From Nomia melanderi (Eukaryota; Arthropoda; Insecta; Hymenoptera; Halictidae): 64,000 bases of DNA. The DNA lies in assembly GCF_051020985.1 (NCBI RefSeq), contig NC_135001.1, positions 14,873,896-14,937,895 of the forward strand, read 5' to 3'. The position numbers were made by a program, and so were the translations under genes. Positions 49,641-63,400 of this stretch are shown here, piece after piece; position 1 is the stretch's first letter; each line of letters starts with the position of its first letter. The notes under the pieces are model-generated. The model saw only the letters and a program-made list of their open reading frames with translations. It did not search any database and was not told where the DNA came from.

Positions 49641-50673
49641 TTTCTTCGTTATATATTTATACTTGACGCGTGCATCGTCTCTTTGATCTGTGTCTGTCTT
49701 TCTTCCTCTCATTGTATTCATGTTCTGTCCCTGTCTACTGGGATCACGTTACACTGAGCTCGAGACGATGTGTAGTAGGAGAAGAGTAGGGATGGTGCAG
49801 TGAAATTAAGCCGAGCAGCTTTCTGTGGAATTTAAACGAGCATCACTGTTTTTACGTTACTGCAAATATCAATGCACCTTTCCAGAAGGTTCTAGTTTAT
49901 ACTCCTGTCAGCAACGTGTTAATCCTGTACTACTTAATAAAGGTATTAGCCTGTACGCAGTTTCTTTCCGCGCCTGCAGCTTCTAGAAACGCGGCATTTT
50001 CCGACTCGCCGAATCAAAATGGTGGCGTATTATTATTCGGATCAGCCCGTGACCGAGTGGCCCGTATCGTTTTCGAATAATAAGAAAACCGCCGGAAGTC
50101 AGCAGTATTTTACGCGGGCGCCCTACCTGCGGATAATGCCAGCGAGATTTATGATCACCGAGCTTCCGGTCTGCCTATTCCGTTCTCGCGATCTCCGACC
50201 ATAACGCGCAAATGTACGAAAAAGAACCGATCATAATTCGCCGTTAACTATTATTCTGATCATTTGCTGTGTCTCTTAATGCGCATGTTATCTAATTAAT
50301 CTACACCGTCAGCGAGTATTAAAGCACTAATTTAATACACCAATGATGTTGTGGTAAATTAGATTTACCTGTGCGTATGCGAACCTCGCGTTATTCTGCC
50401 GACAAACATAAAACGGAGGATGTATAGAGAGGTTAAAGTATAGTAAAATGTCTAGAAATTAGAACATGTGGATTCTGTTCAAATATTACTCTATTTTCAT
50501 TTACTCAAAGGTTTATGTAGATATATTTATAACAATGTTATTTCAATCCGATCAAAAGCAGGCGTATGCTTGCTGTCACTCGCATCGCTCGCGTGTTCGT
50601 GTAACGTTTCTGCGGTGGATAGCCGATGTCGCAAACTAATTAAAGTTCCTCTTCCTCTTTCGTTCATTTGCAG

Positions 50674-50848
50674 ACTTACAACATGGACGCCCAAGTTGGA
50701 GAGTCTTCGGCATGTGCTACGGCGCTACTCTGTGGAGTTAAAGCCAATTACGAGACTGTTGGCCTGGACTCGTCTGCACGCTTCGAGAACTGTTATTCCA
50801 GTTTTGATGCCCGTGTACCATCCCTTATCAATTGGGCGCAGGAGCAGG
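50674..50848 (+). CDS. Alkaline phosphatase, internal exon with nucleophile Ser
   Basis: Exon bounded by a long pyrimidine tract and acceptor TTCATTTGCAG| and by donor CAGG|GTAAGT. It is 175 nt, entering in phase 0 and leaving in phase 1, 58 full codons. The peptide begins TYNMDAQVGESSACATALLC and continues GVKANYETVG, matching the alkaline phosphatase segment (S)KTYN.DxQVPDSAxTATAYLCGVK.N in animal membrane-bound enzymes. These hydrolyse phosphomonoesters using a phosphoserine intermediate, two zincs and one magnesium, usually GPI-anchored at the cell surface. Ser11 of the exon is the nucleophile. The preceding residue is Glu where the family has Asp, and the Thr after it is Cys. Cys20 and Cys40 could pair. 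The end (NWAQEQG) fits the helix before the VTTTRVTHA strand, which should open the next exon. Upstream and downstream exons were not found; the satellite array begins about 1 kb downstream. Confidence 0.9.
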
Positions 50849-51826
50849 GTAAGTAAATACGCGTTTGCAGACATCAACAACTAATACGAACGATTACGGC
50901 CGATCGATTTTCGTTAAACCTCCACCGATACGAATTTAAGTACAGATTATTCCACCGGTGACAATAAGGTAACTTCACTTTTAACTGCGAAAGCTTGTGC
51001 ATTTATTTACTGTTTTGAACACGTATTTATTTACTTGTGTTTATTTAAAAGTGGCAGTATTAACAATAAGATTGTTAATGTAATCGGCAACAGTAAGATA
51101 ATGTTGCAATATATAATTGTAGGAATTATTTATGGAAATCTCACGTAATGCTGGGGCAAATGGGTGGAAACTGACAATAAAAACTCACAGATTAACGAAT
51201 AACAAGATTTATGACCAGAGTTCTGGAAACCACGCTCGCTAACACACTGTACTCGTTCTCCCATTGACTCTCAAACCGTCTCCTCCATCAACCACCTTTA
51301 TATTCACTGGGGGACCCACGTTAACCAAGCTGACGTTTCGTTCAAAAGTGAAGAGAAGCAAGGTGATTCGGCCGGACGCTCTACCTCAACTTGCAACTCG
51401 GCCAATAACAAGGACGTGCCGAAATCGAGCCTTCATTACTATCGGGTGAAGCACCGCGAGTGGACCGCTCCCCTTGCTATTTAATACTTTTGAACCAAAG
51501 GCTGGCTTGGCTAACGTGCGATTCCCCTCGCACACTCTCGCGCTCACTCACTCTTTCTCGCGCTCGACAACTCTTTCTCTCACTTTCTCTCTCTCTCTCG
51601 CTATCTCACTCCCTTTCTCTCACTCTCATGCGACTTCGTGCGAGTCCTATTTTCAAAACAAGGAAACCAAGTCAATTTTCCGACTGAACAGAACCAGTCC
51701 ACAAACCAAATAATCCAATTTCACTTAATCGATGGTCCAGGCTGTACGACCTAGAAAACTGGTCTGCACTTCGATTTCATTAAGCAGGATTTTCGCCGCT
51801 ACATTTAAAAATAATACTCCCGGGGG
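50849..51826 (+). other. Start of phosphatase intron, ending at the satellite
   Basis: The stretch begins with the GTAAGT donor of the phosphatase exon. No frame encoding the following phosphatase segment (VTTTRVTHA) is visible. The part from about 51230 is richer in C and G than the first 300 bp and includes the CT-rich run. The junction with the array near 51827-51866 keeps recognisable but decayed satellite sequence (GTGGTAGACATATG for GGGGTAGCCATATG). Confidence 0.6.
51525..51635 (+). repeat. CT-rich microsatellite tract
   Basis: A run of CT, CTTT and CTCA units (for example CTCTCTCTCTCG) spans about 110 bp in the phosphatase intron just left of the satellite. Its open frames, rich in Leu-Ser or Ser-Leu, are artefacts of the tract. 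Confidence 0.85.
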
Positions 51827-51866
51827 AACGAAACCTGGATTCGGGCGGACGAGTGGTAGACATATG

Positions 51867-53354
51867 ACTTAGCAGTGATGGGACTTCTGGGTCGAGGTCT
51901 CATCGCGCCGGAGGCTACATCCGGCGGACTAGTGGAAAGATAGGAATACCATTAGTCGAAGATGAGTCTAGACTATGGAATCCAGGTTCTCAAAGTGCAA
52001 AAGTCGGATTCCGTCGGCCAGAATTGCCAGGAGGACCAGGGGTAGCCATATGACTTAGCAGTGATGGGACTTCTGGGTCGAGGTCTCATCGCGCCGGAGG
52101 CTACATCCGGCGGACTAGTGGAAAGATAGGAATATGATTAGTCGAAAATGAGTCTAGACTATGGAATCCAGGTTTCCAAAGTGCAAAAGTCGGATTCCGT
52201 CGGCCAGATTTGCCAGGAGGACCAGGGGTAGCCGTATGACTTAGCAGTGATGGGACTCCTGGGTCGAGGTCTCATCGGGCCGGAGGCTACATCCTGCGGA
52301 CTAGTGGAAAGATAGGAATACCATTAGTCGAAAATGAGTCTAGACTATGGAATCCAGGTTTCCAAAGTGCAAAAGTCGGATTCCGTCGGCCAGATTTGCC
52401 AGGAGGACCAGGGGTAGCCATATGACTTAGCAGTGATGGGACTTCTGGGTCGAGGTCTCATCGGGACGGAGGCTACATCCGGCGGACTAGTGGAATGATA
52501 GGAATACCATTAGTCGAAAATGAGTCTAGACTATGGAATCCACGTTTCCAAAGTGCAAAAGTCGGATTCCGTCGGCCAGACTTGCCAGGAAGGCCAGGGG
52601 TAGCCATATGACTTAGCAGTGATGGGACTTCTGGGTCGAGGTCTCATCGCGCCGGAGGCTACATCCGGCGGACTAGTGGAAAGATAGGAATACCATTAGT
52701 CGAAGATGAGTCTAGACTATGGAATCCAGGTTCTCAAAGTGCAAAAGTCGGATTCCGTCGGCCAGAATTGCCAGGAGGACCAGGGGTAGCCATATGACTT
52801 AGCAGTGATGGGACTTCTGGGTCGAGGTCTCATCGCGCCGGAGGCTACATCCGGTGGACTAGTGGAAAGATAGGAATATGATTAGTCGAAAATGAGTCTA
52901 GACTATGGAATCCAGGTTTCCAAAGTGCAAAAGTCGGATTCCGTCGGCCAGATTTGCCAGGAGGACCAGGGGTAGCCGTATGACTTAGCAGTGATGGGAC
53001 TCCTGGGTCGAGGTCTCATCGGGCCGGAGGCTACATCCTGCGGACTAGTGGAAAGATAGGAATACCATTAGTCGAAAATGAGTCTAGACTATGGAATCCA
53101 GGTTTCCAAAGTGCAAAAGTCGGATTCCGTCGGCCAGATTTGCCAGGAGGACCAGGGGTAGCCATATGACTTAGCAGTGATGGGACTTCTGGGTCGAGGT
53201 CTCATCGGGACGGAGGCTACATCCGGCGGACTAGTGGAATGATAGGAATACCATTAGTCGAAAATGAGTCTAGACTATGGAATCCACGTTTCCAAAGTGC
53301 AAAAGTCGGATTCCGTCGGCCAGACTTGCCAGGAAGGCCAGGGGTAGCCATATG
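51867..53354. repeat. Four-unit higher-order repeat, two adjacent copies (744 bp each)
   Basis: Units at 51867, 52053, 52239 and 52425 form a block of four different variants (A, B, C, D) repeated by the units at 52611, 52797, 52983 and 53169. By eye the two 744-bp copies differ only at one C/T in TCCGGYGGACTAG of the B unit. D units share AATGATAGG, CCACGTTTCC and AAGGCC. This is a recent block duplication at the array's left edge. Confidence 0.9.
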
Positions 53355-54842
53355 ACTTAGCAGTGATGGGACTTCTGGGTCGAGGTCTCATCGCGCCGGA
53401 GGCTACATCCGGCGGACTAGTGGAAAGATAGGAATACCATTATTCGAAGATGAGTCTAGACTATGGAATCCAGGTTCCCAAAGTGCAAAAGTCGGATTCC
53501 GTCGGTCAGAATTGCCAGAAGGACCAGGGGTAGCCATATGACTTAGCAGTGATGGGACTTCTGGGTCGAGGTCTCATCGGGAAGGAGGCTACATCCGGCG
53601 GACTAGTGGAAAGATAGGAATACCATTAGTCGAAGATGAGTCTAGACTATGGAATCCAGGTTCTCAAAGTGCAAAAGTCGGATACCGTCGGCCAGAATTG
53701 CCAGGAGGACCAGGGGTAGCCATATGACTTAGCAGTGATGGGACTTCTGGGTCGAGGTCTCATCGGGACGGTGGCTACATCCGGCGGACTAGTGGAAAGA
53801 TAAGAATACCATTAGTCGAAAATGAGTCTAGACTATGGAATCCAGGTTTCCAAAGTGCAATAGTCGGATTCCGTCGGCCAGAATTGCCAGAAGGACCAGG
53901 GGTAGCCATATGACTTAGCAGTGATGGGACTTCTGGGTCGAGGTCTCATCGGGAAGGAGGCTACATCCGGCGGACTAGTGGAAAGATAGGAATACCATTA
54001 GTCGAAGATGAGTCTAGACTATGGAATCCAGGTTCTCAAAGTGCAAAAGTCGGATTCCGTCGGCCAGAATTGCCAGGAGGACCAGGGGTAGCCATATGAC
54101 TTAGCAGTGATGGGACTTCTGGGTCGAGGTCTCATCGCGCCGGAGGCTACATCCGGCGGACTAGTGGAAAGATAGGAATACCATTAGTCGAAGATGAGTC
54201 TAGACTATGGAATCCAGGTTCTCAAAGTGCAAAAGTCGGATTCCGTCGGCCAGATTTGCCAGGAGGACCAGGGGTAGCCATATGACTTAGCAGTGATGGG
54301 ACTTCTGGGTCGAGGTCTCATCGGGACGGTGGCTACATCCGGCGGACTAGTGGAAAGATAGGAATACCATTAGTCGAAAATGAGTCTAGACTATGGAATC
54401 CAGGTTCCCAAAGTGCAAAAGTCGGATTCCGTCGGCCAGAATTGCCAGGAGGACCAGGGGTAGCCATATGACTTAGCAGTGATGGGACTTCTGGGTCGAG
54501 GTCTCATCGCGCCGGAGGCTACATCCGGCGGACTAGTGGAAAGATAAGAATACCATTAGTCGAAAATGAGTCTAGACTATGGAATCCAGGTTTCCAAAGT
54601 GCAATAGTCGGATTCCGTCGGCCAGAATTGCCAGAAGGACCAGGGGTAGCCATATGACTTAGCAGTGATGGGACTTCTGGGTCGAGGTCTCATCGGGAAG
54701 GAGGCTACATCCGGCGGACTAGTGGAAAGATAGGAATACCATTATTCGAAAATGAGTCTAGAATATGGAATCCAGGTTCCCAAAGTGCAAAAGTCGGATT
54801 CCGTCGGCCAGAATTGCCAGAAGGACCAGGGGTAGCCATATG

Positions 54843-56330
54843 ACTTAGCAGTGATGGGACTTCTGGGTCGAGGTCTCATCGCGCCGGAGGCTACATCCGG
54901 CGGACTAGTGGAAAGATAGGAATACCATTAGTCGAAGATGAGTCTAGACTATGGAATCCAGGTTCTCAAAGTGCAAAAGTCGGATTCCGTCGGCCAGAAT
55001 TGCCAGGAGGACCAGGGGTAGCCATATGACTTAGCAGTGATGGGACTTCTGGGTCGAGGTCTCATCGGGACGGTGGCTACATCCGGCGGACTAGTGGAAA
55101 GATAAGAATACCATTAGTCGAAAATGAGTCTAGACTATGGAATCCAGGTTTCCAAAGTGCAAAAGTCGGATTCCGTCGGCCAGAATTGCCAGGAGGACCA
55201 GGGGTAGCCATATGACTTAGCAGTGATGGGACTTCTGGGTCGAGGTCTCATCGCGCCGGAGGCTACATCCGGCGGACTAGTTTAAAGATAGGAATACCAT
55301 TATTCGAAAATGAGTCTAGACTATGGAATCCAGGTTCCCAAAGTGCAAAAGTCGGATTCCGTCGGCCAGAATTGCCAGGAGGACCAGGGGTAGCCATATG
55401 ACTTAGCAGTGATGGGACTTCTGGGTCGAGGTCTCATCGCGCCGGAGGCTACATCCGGCGGACTAGTGGAAAGATAGGAATACCATTATTCGAAAATGAG
55501 TCTAGACTATGGAATCCAGGTTCCCAAAGTGCAAAAGTCGGATTCCGTCGGCCAGAATTGCCAGAAGGACCAGGGGTAGCCATATGACTTAGCAGTGATG
55601 GGACTTCTGGGTCGAGGTCTCATCGGGAAGGAGGCTACATCCGGCGGACTAGTGGAAAGATAGGAATACCATTAGTCGAAGATGAGTCTAGACTATGGAA
55701 TCCAGGTTCCCAAAGTGCAAAAGTCGGATTCCGTCGGCCAGAATTGCCAGAAGGACCAGGGGTAGCCATATGACTTAGCAGTGATGGGACTTCTGGGTCG
55801 AGGTCTCATCGCGCCGGAGGCTACATCCGGCGGACTAGTGGAAAGATAGGAATACCATTAGTCGAAGATGAGTCTAGACTATGGAATCCAGGTTCTCAAA
55901 GTGCAAAAGTCGGATTCCGTCGGCCAGAATTGCCAGGAGGACCAGGGGTAGCCATATGACTTAGCAGTGATGGGACTTCTGGGTCGAGGTCTCATCGGGA
56001 CGGTGGCTACATCCGGCGGACTAGTGGAAAGATAAGAATACCATTAGTCGAAAATGAGTCTAGACTATGGAATCCAGGTTTCCAAAGTGCAGAAGTCGGA
56101 TTCCGTCGGCCAGAATTGCCAGGAGGACCAGGGGTAGCCATATGACTTAGCAGTGATGGGACTTCTGGGTCGAGGTCTCATCGCGCCGGAGGCTACATCC
56201 GGCGGACTAGTTTAAAGATAGGAATACCATTATTCGAAAATGAGTCTAGACTATGGAATCCAGGTTCCCAAAGTGCAAAAGTCGGATTCCGTCGGCCAGA
56301 ATTGCCAGGAGGACCAGGGGTAGCCATATG
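54843..56330. repeat. Five-unit (930-bp) offset duplication inside the satellite
   Basis: Units at 54843, 55029 and 55215 recur in order at 55773, 55959 and 56145. They share the otherwise private TAGTTTAAAGATAGG variant in the third unit of each trio. The spacing is 930 bp, five units. One unit of the second set carries GTGCAGAAG instead of GTGCAAAAG, so the copies have begun to diverge. Confidence 0.8.
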
Positions 56331-57446
56331 ACTTAGCAGTGATGGGACTTCTGGGTCGAGGTCTCATCGCGCCGGAGGCTACATCCGGCGGACTAGTGGA
56401 AAGATAGGATAACCATTATTCGAAAATGAGTCTAGACTATGGAATCCAGGTTCCCAAAGTGCAAAAGTCGGATTCCGTCGGCCAGAATTGCCAGGAGGAC
56501 CAGGGGTAGCCATATGACTTAGCAGTGATGGGACTTCTGGGTCGAGGTCTCATCGCGCCGGAGGCTACATCCGGCGGACTAGTGGAAAGATAGGAATACC
56601 ATTATTCGAAAATGAGTCTAGACTATGGAATCCAGGTTCCCAAAGTGCAAAAGTCGGATTCCGTCGGCCAGAATTGCCAGGAGGACCAGGGGTAGCCATA
56701 TGACTTAGCAGTGATGGGACTTCTGGGTCGAGGTCTCATCGCGCCGGAGGCTACATCCGGCGGACTAGTGGAAAGATAGGAATATGATTAGTCGAAAATG
56801 AGTCTAGACTATGGAATCCAGGTTTCCAAAGTGCAAAAGTCGGATTCCGTCGGCCAGATTTGCCAGGAGGACCAGGGGTAGCCGTATGACTTAGCAGTGA
56901 TGGGACTTCTGGGTCGAGGTCTCATCGGGCCGGAGGCTACATCCTGCGGACTAGTGGAAAGATAGGAATACCATTAGTCGAAGATGAGTCTAGACTATGG
57001 AATCCAGGTTCTCAAAGTGCAAAAGTCGGATTCCGTCGGCCAGAATTGCCAGGAGGACCAGGGGTAGCCATATGACTTAGCAGTGATGGGACTTCTGGGT
57101 CGAGGTCTCATCGGGACGGTGGCTACATCCGGCGGACTAGTGGAAAGATAAGAATACCATTAGTCGAAAATGAGTCTAGACTATGGAATCCAGGTTCCCA
57201 AAGTGCAAAAGTCGGATTCCGTCGGCCAGAATTGCCAGGAGGACCAGGGGTAGCCATATGACTTAGCAGTGATGGGACTTCTGGGTCGAGGTCTCATCGC
57301 GCCGGAGGCTACATCCGGCGGACTAGTGGAAAGATATTAATACCATTAGTTGAAGATTAGTCTAGACTATGGAATCCAGGTTCCCAAAGTGCAAAAGTCG
57401 GATTCCGTCGGCCAGAATTGCCAGGAGGACCAGGGGTAGCCATATG

Positions 57447-60422
57447 ACTTAGCAGTGATGGGACTTCTGGGTCGAGGTCTCATCGCGCCGGAGGCTACAT
57501 CCGGCGGACTAGTGGAAAGATAGGAATACCATTATTCGAAAATGAGTCTAGACTATGGAATCCAGGTTCCCAAAGTGCAAAAGTCGGATTCCGTCGGCCA
57601 GAATTGCCAGAAGGACCAGGGGTAGCCATATGACTTAGCAGTGATGGGACTTCTGGGTCGAGGTCTCATCGGGAAGGAGGCTACATCCGGCGGACTAGTG
57701 GAAAGATAGGAATACCATTAGTCGAAGATGAGTCTAGACTATGGAATCCAGGTTCTCAAAGTGCAAAAGTCGGATTCCGTTGGCCAGATTTGCCAGGAGG
57801 ACCAGGGGTAGCCATATCACTTAGCAGTGATGGGACTCCTGGGTCGAGGTCTCATCGGGACGGAGGCTACATCCGGCGGACTAGTGGAAACATAGGAATA
57901 TGATTAGTCGAAAATGAGTCTAGACTATGGAATCCAGGTTTCCAAAGTGCAAAAGTCGGATTCCGTCGGCCAGATTTGCCAGGAGGACCAGGGGTAGCCA
58001 TATCACTTAGCAGTGATGGGACTCCTGGGTCGAGGTCTCATCGGGACGGAGGCTACATCCGGCGGACTAGTGGAAAGATAGGAATATGATTAGTCGAAAA
58101 TGAGTCTAGACTATGGAATCCAGGTTTCCAAAGTGCAAAAGTCGGATTCCGTCGGCCAGATTTGCCAGGAGGACCAGGGGTAGCCGTATGACTTAGCAGT
58201 GATGGGACTTCTGGGTCGAGGTCTCATCGGGCCGGAGGCTACATCCTGCGGACTAGTGGAAAGATAGGAATACCATTAGTCGAAAATGAGTCTAGACTAT
58301 GGAATCCAGGTTCTCAAAGTGCAAAAGTCGGATTCCGTCGGCCAGAATTGCCAGGAGGACCAGGGGTAGCCATATGACTTAGCAGTGATGGGACTTCTGG
58401 GTCGAGGTCTCATCGGGACGGTGGCTACATCCGGCGGACTAGTGGAAAGATAAGAATACCATTAGTCGAAAATGAGTCTAGACTATGGAATCCAGGTTCC
58501 CAAAGTGCAAAAGTCGGATTCCGTCGGCCAGAATTGCCAGGAGGACCAGGGGTAGCCATATGACTTAGCAGTGATGGGACTTCTGGGTCGAGGTCTCATC
58601 GCGCCGGAGGCTACATCCGGCGGACTAGTGGAAAGATAGGAATACCATTATTCGAAAATGAGTCTAGACTATGGAATCCAGGTTCCCAAAGTGCAAAAGT
58701 CGGATTCCGTCGGCCAGAATTGCCAGAAGGACCAGGGGTAGCCATATGACTTAGCAGTGATGGGACTTCTGGGTCGAGGTCTCATCGGGAAGGAGGCTAC
58801 ATCCGGCGGACTAGTGGAAAGATAGGAATACCATTAGTCGAAGATGAGTCTAGACTATGGAATCCAGGTTCTCAAAGTGCAAAAGTCGGATTCCGTCGGC
58901 CAGAATTGCCAGGAGGACCAGGGGTAGCCATATGACTTAGCAGTGATGGGACTTCTGGGTCGAGGTCTCATCGCGCCGGAGGCTACATCCGGCGGACTAG
59001 TGGAAAGATAAGAATACCATTAGTCGAAAATGAGTCTAGACTATGGAATCCAGGTTTCCAAAGTGCAATAGTCGGATTCCGTCGGCCAGAATTGCCAGAA
59101 GGACCAGGGGTAGCCATATGACTTAGCAGTGATGGGACTTCTGGGTCGAGGTCTCATCGCGCCGGAGGCTACATCCGGCGGACTAGTGGAAAGATAGGAA
59201 TACCATTATTCGAAAATGAGTCTAGAATATGGAATCCAGGTTCCCAAAGTGCAAAAGTCGGATTCCGTCGGCCAGAATTGCCAGGAGGACCAGGGGTAGC
59301 CATATGACTTAGCAGTGATGGGACTTCTGGGTCGAGGTCTCATCGCGCCGGAGGCTACATCCGGCGGACTAGTGGAAAGATAGGAATACCATTATTCGAA
59401 AATGAGTCTAGACTATGGAATCCAGGTTCCCAAAGTGCAAAAGTCGGATTCCGTCGGCCAGAATTGCCAGAAGGACCAGGGGTAGCCATATGACTTAGCA
59501 GTGATGGGACTTCTGGGTCGAGGTCTCATCGGGAAGGAGGCTACATCCGGCGGACTAGTGGAAAGATAGGAATACCATTAGTCGAAGATGAGTCTAGACT
59601 ATGGAATCCAGGTTCTCAAAGTGCAAAAGTCGGATTCCGTCGCCCAGATTTGCCAGGAGGACCAGGGGTAGCCATATCACTTAGCAGTGATGGGACTCCT
59701 GGGTCGAGGTCTCATCGGGACGGAGGCTACATCCGGCGGACTAGTGGAAACATAGGAATATGATTAGTCGAAAATGAGTCTAGACTATGGAATCCAGGTT
59801 TCCAAAGTGCAAAAGTCGGATTCCGTCGGCCAGATTTGCCAGGAGGACCAGGGGTAGCCATATCACTTAGCAGTGATGGGACTCCTGGGTCGAGGTCTCA
59901 TCGGGACGGAGGCTACATCCGGCGGACTAGTGGAAAGATAGGAATATGATTAGTCGAAAATGAGTCTAGACTATGGAATCCAGGTTTCCAAAGTGCAAAA
60001 GTCGGATTCCGTCGGCCAGATTTGCCAGGAGGACCAGGGGTAGCCGTATGACTTAGCAGTGATGGGACTTCTGGGTCGAGGTCTCATCGGGCCGGAGGCT
60101 ACATCCTGCGGACTAGTGGAAAGATAGGAATACCATTAGTCGAAAATGAGTCTAGACTATGGAATCCAGGTTCTCAAAGTGCAAAAGTCGGATTCCGTCG
60201 GCCAGAATTGCCAGGAGGACCAGGGGTAGCCATATGACTTAGCAGTGATGGGACTTCTGGGTCGAGGTCTCATCGGGACGGTGGCTACATCCGGCGGACT
60301 AGTGGAAAGATAAGAATACCATTAGTCGAAAATGAGTCTAGACTATGGAATCCAGGTTCCCAAAGTGCAAAAGTCGGATTCCGTCGGCCAGAATTGCCAG
60401 GAGGACCAGGGGTAGCCATATG
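57447..60422. repeat. Ten-unit (1860-bp) higher-order repeat in the satellite
   Basis: Six successive units starting at 57447 (57447-58562) recur in the same order from 59307 (59307-60422), an offset of 1860 bp or ten units. Diagnostic marks are GGAAACATAGG in the third unit and CATATCAC at the end of the second and third. The second units differ only in CCGTTGGCC versus CCGTCGCCC. Four more variable units lie between the matching blocks. Confidence 0.82.
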
Positions 60423-63400
60423 ACTTAGCAGTGATGGGACTTCTGGGTCGAGGTCTCATCGCGCCGGAGGCTACATCCGGCGGACTAGTGGAAAGATAGG
60501 AATATGATTAGTCGAAAATGAGTCTAGACTATGGAATCCACGTTTCCAAAGTGCAAAAGTCGGATTCCGTCGGCCAGACTTGCCAGGAAGGCCAGGGGTA
60601 GCCATATGACTTAGCAGTGATGGAACTCCTGGGTCGAGGTCTCATCGGGACGGTGGCTACATCCGGCGGACTAGTGGAAAGATAAGAATACCATTAGTCG
60701 AAAATGAGTCTAGACTATGGAATCCAGGTTCCCAAAGTGCAGAAGTCGGATTCCGTCGGCCAGAATTGCCAGGAGGACCAGGGGTAGCCATATGACTTAG
60801 CAGTGATGGGACTTCTGGGTCGAGGTCTCATCGTGCCGGAGGCTACATCCGGCGGACTAGTGGAAAGATAGGAATACCATTATTCGAAAATGAGTCTAGA
60901 CTATGGAATCCAGGTTTCCAAAGTGCAAAAGTCGGATTCCGTCGGCCAGAATTGCCAGGAGGACCAGGGGTAGCCATATGACTTAGCAGTGATGGGACTT
61001 CTGGGTCGAGGTCTCATCGGGACGGAGGCTACATCCGGCGGACTAGTGGAAAGATAGGAATACCATTAGTCGAAAATGAGTCTAGACTATGGAATCCACG
61101 TTTCCAAAGTGCAAAAGTCGGATTCCGTCGGCCAGACTTGCCAGGAAGGCCAGGGGTAGCCATATCACTTAGCAGTGATGGGACTCCTGGGTCGAGGTCT
61201 CATCGGGACGGAGGCTACATCCGGCGGACTAGTGGAAAGATAGGAATACCATTAGTCGAAGATGAGTCTAGACTATGGAATCCAGGTTCTCAAAGTGCAA
61301 AAGTCGGATTCCGTCGGCCAGAATTGCCAGGAGGACCAGGGGTAGCCATATGACTTAGCAGTGATGGGACTTCTGGGTCGGGGTCTCATCGGGACGGTGG
61401 CTACATCCGGCGGACTAGTGGAAAGATAAGAATACCATTAGTCGAAAATGAGTCTAGACTATGGAATCCAGGTTTGCAAAGTGCAAAAGTCGGATTCCGT
61501 CGGCCAGAATTGCCAGGAGGACCAGGGGTAGCCATATCACTTAGCAGTGATGGGACTCCTGGGTCGAGGTCTCATCGGGACGGAGGCTACATCCGGCGGA
61601 CTAGTGGAAAGATAGGAATATGATTAGTCGAAAATGAGTCTAGACTATGGAATCCAGGTTTCCAAAGTGCAAAAGTCGGATTCCATCGGCCAGATTTGCC
61701 AGGAGGACCAGGGGTAGCCGTATGACTTAGCAGTGATGGGACTTCTGGGTCGAGGTCTCATCGGGCCGGAGGCTACATCCTGCGGACTAGTGGAAAGATA
61801 GGAATACCATTAGTCGAAAATGAGTCTAGACTATGGAATCCAGGTTCTCAAAGTGCAAAAGTCGGATTCCGTCGGCCAGAATTGCCAGGAGGACCAGGGG
61901 TAGCCATATGACTTAGCAGTGATGGGACTTCTGGGTCGAGGTCTCATCGGGACGGTGGCTACATCCGGCGGACTAGTGGAAAGATAAGAATACCATTAGT
62001 CGAAAATGAGTCTAGACTATGGAATCCAGGTTCCCAAAGTGCAAAAGTCGGATTCCGTCTGCCAGAATTGCCAGGAGGACCAGGGGTAGCCATATGACTT
62101 AGCAGTGATGGGACTTCTGGGTCGAGGTCTCATCGCGCCGGAGGCTACATCCGGCGGACTAGTGGAAAGATAGGAATACCATTATTCGAAAATGAGTCTA
62201 GACTATGGAATCCAGGTTCCCAAATTGCAAAAGTCGGATTCCGTCGGCCAGAATTGCCAGAAGGACCAGGGGTAGCCATATGACTTAGCAGTGATGGGAC
62301 TTCTGGGTCGAGGTCTCATCTGGAAGGAGGCTACATCCGGCGGACTAGTGGAAAGATAGGAATACCATTAGTCGAAGATGAGTCTAGACTATGGAATCCA
62401 GGTTCTCAAAGTGCAAAAGTCGGATTCCGTCGGCCAGAATTGCCAGGAGGACCAGGGGTAGCCATATGACTTAGCAGTGATGGGACTTCTGGGTCGAGGT
62501 CTCATCGGGAAGGAGGCTACATCCGGCGGACTAGTGGAAAGATAGGAATACCATTAGTCGAAGATGAGTCTAGACTATGGAATCCAGGTTCTCAAAGTGC
62601 AAAAGTCGGATTCCGTCGGCCAGATTTGCCAGGAGGACCAGGGGTAGCCATATCACTTAGCAGTGATGGGACTCCTGGGTCGAGGTCTCATCGGGACGGA
62701 GGCTACATCCGGCGGACTAGTGGAAAGATAGGAATATGATTAGTCGAAAATGAGTCTATACTATGGAATCCAGGTTTCCAAAGTGCAAAAGTCGGATTCC
62801 GTCGGCCAGATTTGCCAGGAGGACCAGGGGTAGCCGTATGACTTAGCAGTGATGGGACTCCTGGGTCGAGGTCTCATCGGGCCGGAGGCTACATCCTGCG
62901 GACTAGTGGAAAGATAGGAATACCATTAGTCGAAAATGAGTCTAGACTATGGAATCCAGGTTTCCAAAGTGCAAAAGTCGGATTCCGTCGGCCAGATTTG
63001 CCAGGAGGACCAGGGGTAGCCATATGACTTAGCAGTGATGGGACTTCTGGGTCGAGGTCTCATCGGGACGGAGGCTACATCCGGCGGACTAGTGGAAAGA
63101 TAGGAATACCATTAGTCGAAAATGAGTCTAGACTATGGAATCCACGTTTCCAAAGTGCAAAAGTCGGATTCCGTCGGCCAGACTTGCCAGGAAGGCCAGG
63201 GGTAGCCATATGACTTAGCAGTGATGGAACTCCTGGGTCGAGGTCTCATCGGGACGGAGGCTACATCCGGCGGACTAGTGGAAAGATAGGAATATGATTA
63301 GTCGAAAATGAGTCTAGACTATGGAATCCAGGTTTCCAAAGTGCAAAAGTCGGATTCCGTCGGCCAGAATTGCCAGGAGGACCAGGGGTAGCCATATGAC

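Larger units (their letters stand above)
45917..50673. other. Region between divergent caspase and phosphatase genes
   Basis: The region lies upstream of the caspase start and upstream of the phosphatase exon. It should hold the caspase 5' end and promoter and the earlier phosphatase exons (signal peptide, the GDGM metal-binding strand), unless those are farther left. I did not recognise a GDGM-type exon here. It contains two foldback elements (46.34-46.60 and 49.38-49.64 kb), a dispersed-repeat copy at 48.09-48.41 kb, another at about 47.70-47.82 kb, and otherwise AT-rich sequence. Confidence 0.6.

Noticed and set aside
61138..61353. 71-codon open frame in the satellite as a gene
   Set aside because: It is simply two adjacent satellite units in which the boundary TGA is TCA. 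The same peptide is interrupted in nearly all other units.
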